Assembly: GCA_030760725.1 (NCBI GenBank)
Contig: JASWHV010000004.1
Location: 58,185,136 to 58,249,135 of the forward strand
Direction of reading: 5' to 3'
Source: Neostapfia colusana
Lineage: Eukaryota; Streptophyta; Magnoliopsida; Poales; Poaceae
DNA length: 64,000 nucleotides
The translations under genes and the position numbers were made by a program. The notes beneath the pieces are model-generated. The model was not told where the DNA came from and searched no databases. It was given only the letters and a program-made list of their open reading frames with translations. Below, one piece after another: positions 56,401-64,000 of the stretch (position 1 is its first letter; each line of letters begins with the position of its first letter).

Positions 56401-57340
56401 TGTTAGAGTGCGTGAGCTGCGACGCTCCTCCCGGCCTACAACGGAAGCAGCCCACGAGGTTCTTTGATCAGAGGGGGCTTGACGTCCTACGCGACCTAGA
56501 TTCGAGGGAGCGGATGAACACTGAGATTTATGTGGTTCGGGCCGCCGGAGCGTAATACTCTGCGTCCACGGGAGTGCTTGTTGTATCGCTTGCTTGCGTG
56601 TGCTTGTGAGGGCGGAGTCGGGAACTGACCGACCCCTTGTCGGGTGGTCACCCTGGTCCTTTTATAGTCCAAGGCCAGGGTGGTTACAGTGTGGCTTGGG
56701 ACCCGACAGGTGGCCCCGAAGCTATGTGAACCCTATACATGATCTAGGGCTTCATCCTCTGAGTAGAGTAGTCGGCGGCGGGGGGGGGGGGGGTGGGGGG
56801 AGGGGGTTAAGTCCCGCCGCTTGGCACGCTGATCACCCCTGTCCGTGTAACAGGTGTGGATGAAGACACCGTCTTGTCACATCGTCTTCTCACCCTGCTC
56901 GGTCGGCTTCATGCCGTTGGGCGGCACTGTACCGCTGTCACGCATCGTGTCCCCTGACTCCAAACCTGTCGATAAGAGCTCCAAAGTCGCCACGTTCCCC
57001 ACGATCTGTCATGGGCTGTGGGTCGACGAAGTCAAGGACGAAGTGCGCTGTTAGGCTTTGCATTCAAGGCTCGCGCCTTCCCCAGAAGCATGGCACACCA
57101 TGCACGCCTCCGTCCTCTGCCTGATCGCCATTATGGTCGCAAGACAGGTCCTCACCTCAGTGGGGAGGCTCGGACTGGAGCCCAGGGCACATGTTGGCTC
57201 TGGAGCCGTCCTCAGCAGGGACGTGGCTCTGAGCCAGGAGACACATGGCAGCTCCGGACATTACCTCAGCGGGAGGCTCGGACCGGAGCCTAGGGCACGT
57301 GTCAGCTTCGGAGCCTCCCTGCTGAGGCGGGACCTGGCAT
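56401..57340 (-). repeat. Tat 5' LTR (right), partly inverted
   Basis: Begins (plus strand) TGTTAGAGTGCG, the complement of the LTR 3' end. TATA-like CTATAAAAGGACC reads on the minus strand at about 56655-56667. From about 56940 to 57150 the sequence is in the opposite orientation to the matching part of the left LTR (46490-46620), so an inner segment is inverted. G run at 56777. Confidence 0.75.
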
Positions 57341-57589
57341 AGCCACATGCCTCGGCTACTCATCTCAGTTAGCATTACTTATGTCAAAATTTTCTTACTC
57401 ACTGAATAAACTTTGATTTTATTATTGTTTAGTTCTCGATATGCTAGATTATTGAAGGTTAAGAGACTATTTTAAACATCAAGGTTTATTTTGTCACTTG
57501 GTTCTCTTTGGATTTTGAAATTTTTTTGAGTCCCGTGTTTTTCTCAAAAAATTGAATTGTTTCCCAAAAATTTCTATACTTTATCATAA
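57341..57589. other. AT-rich spacer between opposed LTRs
   Basis: About 250 AT-rich bases without repeat or gene signature. It may be an ancient target sequence. Confidence 0.5.
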
Positions 57590-58890
57590 AAAATCTACGT
57601 CAGTACCCTGCAGACCGGGTACCCCTGCGTAAAGGGTAAAATACAGCCTAGGCCCCGTCTCCCTGCTGGGGCGGGTCCTGGCATAGCCACGTTCTGTTGC
57701 CCCTGAGGTCAGCCGTGGGGCTGCCACGTGCGCTTGAGTACGAGAGCTGACACGTGCCCTAGGCTCCAGTCCGAGCCTCCTCCTGAGGTGAGGTCCGGAG
57801 CTGCCACGTGTCTCTTGGCTTAGAGCCACCTCCCTGCTGAGGGAGGCTCCGGAGCTGACACGAACCCTGGGCTCCGGTCCGAGCCTTCCCGATGAGGTGA
57901 GATCCGGAGCTGCCACGTGTCTCTTGGCTCAGAGCCACCTCCTTGCTGAGGAAGGCTCGGGAGCTGACACGTGCCCTAGGCTCCGGTTTGAGCCTCCCTA
58001 CTGAGGTGAAGTCCGGAGCTGCCACGTGTCTCTTGGCTCAGATCCACCTCCCTGCCGAGGAAGGCTACGTAGCTGACACGTGCCCTAAGCTATGACCCGT
58101 ACCTCCCCGCCAAGGTGAGGTCTGGAGCTGCCACGTGTCCCCTAGCTCGAAACCCGTCGATAAGAGCTCCGAAGCCGCCACGTGTCCCACGATCCTTCAT
58201 GGACCATGGGTCGACGAAGTCAAGGAGGATGTGCACTGTCAGGCTTCGCATTCAAGGCTCCCGCCTTCGTTAGAAGAGTGGCGCACTACACACGCCTCCG
58301 TCCTCTGCCCGCTTGCCATTACAGTGACAAGACAGGACGACGAGGCGTGACAGCGGTACAGTATCGCCCAACAGCACGAAGCCGCCCAAGCAGGGCAAGA
58401 AGACGCGACGACAAGATGGCATCTTCATCATCACCTGACACACAGACAGGGGCGCTCAGTGCACTAGGCGGCGGGACTTAACTTCCCCACCGGCTACTCT
58501 ACTCAGAGTATGAAGCCCTAGATCATGTATAGAGTTCACATAGCTTCGGGACCACCTGTCGGGCCCCAAGCCACATTGTAACCACCGCAGCCTTGGACTA
58601 TAAAAGGACCGGGGTGACCACCCGACTGGGGGTCGGTCAGTTCCCGATTCCGCCCTCACAAGCACACGCAAGCAAGCGATACAACAAGCACTCCCGTGGA
58701 CGTAGGGTATTACGACCCAGCGGCCGAACCACGTAAATCTCGATGTTCATCTGCTCCCTCGAGGACAGGTCACGTAGGGCGCCAAGCCCTCTCCGATATA
58801 AGAACATCGCGGGCTGCTTCCATAGCAGGCCGGGAGGAGTGTCGCAGCTCATGCACTCCGACAATCTACATTACAAAAGAGGCCTTAAGC
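57590..58890 (+). repeat. Tat-family LTR in plus orientation
   Basis: Same LTR family as 46193 and 56401 but facing right: ~110-bp repeats with GCCACGTGTC at 57700-58180, then TATA-like CTATAAAAGG (58598-58607) and the LTR 3' end near CACTCCGACA (about 58862). No Tat internal sequence follows, so it is a solo or detached LTR. Confidence 0.75.
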
Positions 58891-59014
58891 TGAACAGTAT
58901 ACTGAAATATTGCATGTAGCATGAGTACTGTGCCTCAACCGTGGGGCTTGGCATAAGTGTGGGTAAGGTCCACGACGCCTAAAATTTGGATTTGGATCCA
59001 CCACTGGCCATAGG
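58891..59014. other. short spacer
   Basis: 124 bases between the Tat-type LTR and Copia 3; nothing recognised. Confidence 0.5.
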
Positions 59015-59753
59015 TGTTGGAGGAAATTCTTTATTTCCCATTAAAAGATAAATTATGCCTTATTTGCCATTAAAAGTTTTGAATTTTGCTATCTTCCATC
59101 GATATATATATTTGATTCCCTACTCGTCACTGCCATCCATTCTGTTAGCTGTGGTCACTGTTTTTTCTCCCAAGCATGTCAGTTTTCTTCTCTCGAAATG
59201 ATCCCACTGCTCTTGGGCTCTTGGCCCCTTCTTCCTCCCAAACATCTCGACCATGTCCAGATGGCCTTCCTGTTGCCTGTGCTGTCTTTGGTAAGCCGGA
59301 CAATAACAGTCTGTGGTCTTTCCACCCACTCCTATCGAACTCGCTGTGTCAGTGTACTTCAAGGACTTGCGCTGGCTCATGAGTGCTTGTGTGCGTTTTT
59401 TTCCTGTGTTTGTTTCAGTTTGTAACGTGTTTAGTCAGTTGGTCACGTAGCCTAAGAACCGGCGTGTGAACCTGGGTCTTTGTCCAGCGTCACACGTATA
59501 GGATTCAGTTTGCGTGGCGCATGCATTCAGCGGGGTGCGGCGAGTGTACCGAATATTCTGCGTTGTGGGCGTCGATAGCGGGAGCCCCACGATCCAGAAA
59601 ATCAGGTCTACGACGTTGAGCTCTTGCTGCGTATATTTTCATCAGATCCAAAAAAAACTGTCCCTCAGCTCCAAAAAAAACTGGTGTGTGCCAACTGCAT
59701 CTAATCCTGCTTTGTCCACGGAATTGCTCGGCGAGAGCGTCAATCATCTGTCA
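59015..59753 (+). repeat. Copia 3 5' LTR
   Basis: TGTTGGAGGAAATTC to ATCATCTGTCA, about 739 bases. The start is inferred from TG and from the upstream spacer; the 3' LTR is not available to confirm it. Confidence 0.65.
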
Positions 59754-59756
59754 ATT

Positions 59757-59770
59757 TGGCATCAGAGCCG
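59757..59770 (+). other. Copia 3 primer-binding site
   Basis: TGGCATCAGAGCCG, three bases after the LTR; a Met-tRNA type site. Confidence 0.8.
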
Positions 59771-59798
59771 GGTTCGTCGCCGCAGCAAGGGAGATTCA

Positions 59799-60544
59799 AT
59801 GGAGGGAACACCAGCGTTTTCGCAGTCCCCGGGATCCGAGCACCATCGCTCTCGTCCCCTGAGCCGGTCGCCACAACACTGGTTGCAACGCCGTGGCCGG
59901 AGTCGGGGGCGTAGCAGGCGATGCACGTCCGTGGTTGTCGTCGAGCGCGTCATGGAGCGGGCGGCGCCGACTGGAAATTTTCCAGTACTGACGAAGACCA
60001 ATTACTACGACTGGGCTGAACTCATGCGTGTCATGCTGCAGGCAAGGGGCCTGTGGGACGCGGTGACTGTGGGCATGTCGGACTACACGGAGGATCACTT
60101 GGCGTTGGAGGTGATCGCCAAGGCGGTGCCGCCGGAACTGATGGGGTCAATTGCAAGCAAGCCTTTGGCGATGGCCGCGTGGGACTCCCTGGTGCTTCGC
60201 AACGTCGGTGTCGACCAAGTTCGAAAGGCGAAGGCAAGCACTCTCAAGCGCGAGTTTGACTCGCTCACGTTCGAAACTGATGAGTCGATCGACGACTTTG
60301 GTGCACGCCTTAGTCAGATCACCAACCAGCTGGTGGTACTCGGGTGCGAGTAAGGGAGGAGGAGATCGTGAGGCGGTTTCTTACTGCACTGCCTCCCAAG
60401 TTCGAGCAAATCGCGACGTCGATCGAGACACTCTGTGATCTGGATACGATCACAGTTGATGAACTGATCGGTCGACTCAAGCCCTCAGAGGATCGGCTCA
60501 ACCGAAGCAATGCCAAGTCGATCGCAAACCTCAACTTGACGTAA
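59799..60544 (+). pseudogene. Copia 3 gag
   Basis: ATG at 59799. Contains LTKTNYYDWAELMRVMLQAR, a typical Copia gag start, then AWDSLVLRNVGVDQVRKAKA and LKREFDSLTFETDESIDDF. One base is missing near 60350 so the frame ends there; the other frame continues REEEIVRRFLTALPPKFEQI to a TAA at 60542. Confidence 0.87.
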
Positions 60545-60553
60545 GACAAGCTG

Positions 60554-61150
60554 GTGGCGCGGCTGTCTTCGCGTCTGAAGTTGTCGGCAAATGGCGGTGC
60601 CGATCGGCAAAAGGAATATTCGTCCGGAGGCAGAAGGCGTGGCCGTGGCCGTGGAAAGGGTTGTGGTGGCGGCTCTGGTGGACGCAGTGGCGGTCGTGGT
60701 GGAAACAACAACAGCGACCGTGGAAGTGGCAGTTCCAGCCGAGGTTGTGGTGAAGGGAACAATGGTGTTGCGAGAGATGAATGTCAGTATTGCGGCAAGA
60801 AGGGGCATTGGGCCCGGGAGTGCAAGAAGAAGAAGCGAGATGAGGAGGTTCATGCCGCACAAGTTGAAAGAGAGGAAGAGCCCACACTGTTCTTGGCAAA
60901 CACAACGGTGATTGGGTCAGACGCAACTTGTGCGCTCCCGTTGGCAGCGCACCTAAGCGAAGAAGAACTCTTTGCACAATCCGGGGAAGACAATGGTGGT
61001 GGTGCTACACACTGGATACTGGATTCAGGAGCAACAAACCATATGACGGGTGCACGCACGGTGTTCTCTGAGATCAACCCCAGGGTACAGGGCACTGTTC
61101 GCTTTGGAGATGGTTCGGTACAACTATCGAGGGGTGCGGCACCATTTTGA
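60554..61150 (+). pseudogene. Copia 3 zinc knuckle and protease
   Basis: Gly/Arg-rich linker, CCHC knuckle CQYCGKKGHWAREC, and protease WILDSGATNHMTG. The frame shifts near 61125, before the pre-integrase part. Confidence 0.9.
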
Positions 61151-62186
61151 TCAAGTCCAAGGCTGGTGGACACGAGGCCCTGACAGGGGTTTATTATATC
61201 CCGCGCTTAACTGCCAACATCATAAGTTTGGGGCAGATGGAGAAGGCGGGATACAAGATCGTGATGGAGAAGGGGTATCTCAAGCTGTGGGACAGTGTGG
61301 GAACCCTGATTACCAAGGTGGAACGTGGTGCAAACCGGCTGTACACGATCCATCTTGACATCGACAAACCAGTGTGTTTGGCGACACAAGGAACAAGCCC
61401 GGCTGGCTCTGGCATGCTAGATACGGACACTTGAACTTCCATAGCCTCAGTAGCTTGGCGAAGGACGACATGGTGAGAGGGCTACTACAGATCGATCATG
61501 TTGAACAAATCTGTGACAGTTTCCTCGCAGGGAAGCAGAAGCATGCCACCTTCCCATCAGAAGCCAAGTTTCACGCGGAGAGGAAGTTGGAGCTGGTACA
61601 TGGAGATCTCTGTGGTCCAGTGACGCCGGCGACGCCGGGTGTGAAGAAATACTTCTTCCTGCTGGTCGACGACAGGAGTCGCTACATGTGGCTCGTGTTG
61701 CTGGGTGCAAAGGATGAGGCGCTGGGGGCGTTCACCACCTTTCAGGCACGAGCAGAAGCTTAGGCTGGGAGGAAGCTGGGAACCCTCCGCACTGATCGTG
61801 GCGGCGAGTTCACAAGCCGGGATTTCGTCGAGCACTGCACTCGACACGGCATGGAGCGACATCTCACGGCTCCATACACACCAGAGCAGAACAGTGTCAT
61901 GGAGAGAAGGAACCAGACGGTACTTGGGATGGCACGAAGTATGCTCAAGGCCATGTCAATGCCGAGCCGGTTTTGGGGGGAGGCGGTGATCACAGCAGTG
62001 TTAATCCTGAATCGTTCTCCAACTCAGAGTGTCGATGGCATGACACCCTGTGAGGTATGGTTTGGTGTAAAGCCCTCAGTTAGTTTCCTTCGTGTCTTTG
62101 GATGTGTTGCACATGTTAAGCAGGGGAACAAGCAACTTGCCAAACTGGAAGACAGAAGTACAATTATGGTGTTCATTGGATATTAG
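61143..62186 (+). pseudogene. Copia 3 integrase
   Basis: GVYYIPRLTANIISLGQM, then after a shift near 61400 WHARYGHLNFHSLSSL (zinc domain), LVHGDLCGPVTPATPG (first Asp), a TAG at 61761, TLRTDRGGEFTSRDF (second Asp), TPEQNSVMERRNQTV (Glu) and a TAG at about 62184 after FIGY. The zinc domain reads ICDSFLAGKQ where CxxC is expected, so its second Cys appears lost. Confidence 0.88.
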
Positions 62187-63683
62187 CCGGGGTCCAAGGC
62201 CTGGAAGTTCTACAATCCGACAACAAAGCGTGTTCATGTATCACGCGACACCATCTTTGAAGAAGATCGAGCATGGGACTGCGGCACGGAAGATGTGGGG
62301 GATGCTGGTCCGTTTCAAGTGGAGTACATCGTTGCGGGAGGCTCACGTGCACATGAACACCGGTTGGTGTGGCCGGAGTCGCCCACACAACAATCGGTTG
62401 CAGTCTCACAGGCAAGGTCTCCACCGAGCAGTGTGACGATTCCCACGTGCGGGTCTGAGCCTCACACACCTCCTGTTCCGGAGGCGCCCGGAGTGGTCGA
62501 GTATGTTACACCACCCCAAGGTACTCCTGATGTGGATGAAGCGGCTGATGGTGCTCCACTCCGTTTCAGAAGGGTTGCTAGTGTACTGGGCACAATGCAA
62601 CACCGTGATGAACATTGTACTCAACTCAGAGATGAGCTGTTGGCAGCTCTTGTTGATGAGCCCGCCACTGTTGAGGAAGCCTTGAGGTACCAGGAGTGGC
62701 ATGCTTCGATGATGGAAGAACTAAGCTCGATCAGGGAGAATAAAACTTGGTCTCTGGTGGACATGCCGGAGGGACATAAGACAATTGCATTGAAGTGAGT
62801 GTTCAAGGTCAAGTATGATGAACACGGGCAGGTCGTAAAGTACAAAGCAGAATTGTAGCGAAGGGCTATGTACAAAAGTAAGGTGTGGACTTTGAAGATG
62901 TTTTTGCACCGGTTGCACGACTGGAATCAGTGAGAGTCATGCTTGCAGTGGTAGCGCATCATGGGTGGACAGTCCATCATATGGATGTGAAGCCCGCTTT
63001 TCTAAATGAAGATCTTGCTGAGGAAGTGTATGTCCACCAGCCACCGGGTTTTATCTCAGAAGGAAAGGGGAAAAAGGTCTTACGACTACACAAGGCCTTG
63101 TATGGACTGAGGCAGGCACCTCGGGCATGGAATACCAAACTGAATGCAGTTCTCATGGAGCTTGGGTTCACCCGGTGTAAATCTGAACATGGCTTATACA
63201 CCCGCATGAAGAACAAGGTGAGACTTGTGGTTGCGGTATATGTTGATGACCTGATCATCATGGGAGAAGTGGAGAAGGAAGTGGCTGCATTCAAGCAAGA
63301 AATGAAAAGGGTATTTCGTATGAGCGATCTTGGGGCTTTGTCATTTTACTTGGGAATAGAGGTGAAGCAAACACAGCAAGGAATAGAACCGTGTCAGATT
63401 TCTTATGCAGCCAAGCTGCTTGAGAGAACCAGGCTGAAAAACTGTAACCCGGCAGCCACCCCAATGGAAGAAAGACTGAAGCTGTCGAAGAACAGTGCGG
63501 AGCAGGCTGTAGACACCACTGAATATAAGAGCCTGATAGGGAGTCTGAGGTACTTGTTGCACACAAGGCCAGATTTAACATTTAGTGTGTGTTACCTAAG
63601 CCGTTTCATGGAAGCCCCAAACGAAGATCATCTAAATGTTGTGAAGAGAATATTGTGGTACATCGCAGGGACAATTGACCTTG
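62187..63683 (+). pseudogene. Copia 3 reverse transcriptase
   Basis: After a degenerate linker: YQEWHASMMEELSSIRENKT, a TGA at 62797 where relatives have Trp, a shift near 62858, a TAA at about 62879, then one clean frame: VDFEDVFAPVARLESVRVML, HHMDVKPAFLNEDL, LRLHKALYGLRQAPRAW, catalytic VYVDDLIIMG, RSLSDLGALSFYLG-like block and LIGSLRYLLHTRPDLTFS. Homology ends at AGTIDLA. The RNase H is not present in the window. Confidence 0.9.
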
Positions 63684-64000
63684 CACTAGAGGAAACTAGT
63701 AAATTAACGAGGGGGGAAATTATTTACAAGGGTACCGTCGTTAATAAATATATTAACGACGGTGAAAAATACCGTCTTTAATAAAGAACTGATTAACGTC
63801 GGTTGACCTAACCGTCATCAATAAGTTACTTATTTACGTCGGTACACCGGCACCGTCGTTAATAAAGCACTTATTAATGTCGGTTAACCTAACCGTCGTT
63901 AATAAAGTCCTTATTAACGACGGTACAGGAAACCGTCATAAATAAGTGTATAAATAAACACACCGCGCGGCGGGGGGGGGAGCAGTTTCGCTCCCCACCC
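63684..64000 (+). mobile_element. terminus of a CACTA (En/Spm-type) DNA transposon
   Basis: The Copia ORF breaks at TTG|CACTAGAGGAAACTAG. CACTA is the required end of this superfamily. From 63730 on, ACCGTCGTTAATAA and its inverted form TTATTAACGACGGT alternate with variants at roughly 20-base spacing up to 63945, as in subterminal transposase-binding repeats. The 3-bp TSD would be TTG (63681-63683). The other end is outside the window. Confidence 0.65.

Larger units (their letters stand above)
46193..57340 (-). mobile_element. Tat-type Gypsy retrotransposon, rearranged
   Basis: Minus-strand order: 5' LTR (right, 56401-57340, incomplete), primer-site region, short gag remnant, protease, RT, RNase H, a second RNase H, integrase, 3' LTR (left, about 46193-47960, incomplete). 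The second, ARH-type RNase H between RNase H and integrase is the mark of the Tat/Ogre lineage. The integrase is split by a solo LTR at 48737. No TSD can be seen because both outer ends are truncated or rearranged. Confidence 0.87.
59015..63683 (+). mobile_element. Copia retrotransposon 3, 3' end cut off
   Basis: 5' LTR, primer-binding site, gag, protease, integrase and reverse transcriptase in Copia order. It stops in the middle of the region between RT and RNase H at 63683, where a CACTA-type terminus begins; the rest presumably lies beyond the window. Coding has multiple frameshifts and stops. It is distinct from elements 1 and 2 and from the fragment at 28001. Confidence 0.9.

Noticed and set aside
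57058..58481. Short ORFs in Tat LTRs on both strands
   Set aside because: Arise from the 110-bp repeat; same peptides recur in several LTR copies.
59176..59425. Two overlapping ORFs of 68-75 codons
   Set aside because: Inside the 5' LTR of Copia 3; no domain.

Overview
This window is plant nuclear DNA, almost certainly from a grass. It holds one split host gene, and nearly everything else is transposable element. The evidence is GC-AG-bounded plant introns, Ty1/copia and Ty3/gypsy retrotransposons primed by Met-tRNA-type sites (TGGTATCAGAGC), RTE-type LINEs ending in (TTG)n, and GC-rich coding with AT-rich spacers. Calls rest on reading the sequence and on remembered family features; no database was searched.

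Host gene: ten plus-strand exons between 1569 and 42643 join in frame into the last ~364 residues of a J-domain protein of the ARG1/ARL (Altered Response to Gravity, DnaJ B-type) family. The N-terminal exon(s) lie left of the window. Four introns without insertions are 65-96 bp. The others are swollen by transposons: 29.9 kb (1693-31548), 3.8 kb (32379-36198), 5.6 kb (36842-42424), and one 312-bp intron that would be 111 bp without a 191-bp miniature LINE.

Layout: 1-1259, 3' half of RTE LINE copy 1. 2122-8143, complete but dead Copia element 1 (TSD ATCAC). 8920-25666, related Copia element 2 (TSD TACTT), split by an 11.5-kb minus-strand Gypsy chromovirus at 11075-22585 (TSD CCTAC) that carries an intact extra ORF upstream of gag, and scarred by a TRIM fragment replacing its reverse transcriptase. 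26458-31419, older Gypsy chromovirus (TSD TGGTG) whose middle is replaced by a reversed foreign ORF and a 5'-truncated Copia. 31549-32378, four small exons. 32902-36027, RTE copy 2, a G-rich block, a Copia gag remnant and an RTE tail. 36199-36841, four exons. 37032-40484, full-length minus-strand RTE copy 3 with a 16-bp TSD. 42425-42643, last exon.

Downstream of the gene: a decayed tRNA-Arg(UCU) at 42850, RTE copy 4 (42934-44290), an unexplained spacer, then a Tat-type Gypsy on the minus strand (about 46193-57340) whose integrase is interrupted by a 3.7-kb solo LTR (48737-52443, TSD CGTTG) of the same family as the chromovirus at 11075. Its LTRs carry ~110-bp tandem repeats loaded with CACGTG G-boxes. 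An opposite-facing LTR of the same kind follows (about 57590-58890). Copia element 3 starts at 59015 and is cut at 63684 by what looks like the terminus of a CACTA DNA transposon, with alternating subterminal repeats up to the window end.

No element here looks able to move alone: each pol region has stops, frameshifts or deletions, many of the C-to-T/G-to-A kind. RTE copy 1 is open over the part visible. The most interesting items are the transposon-inflated ARG1-like gene, the preserved ORF upstream of gag, the miniature RTE with its own TSD, the G-box array LTRs, and the repeated N-terminal peptide of the RTE ORF.
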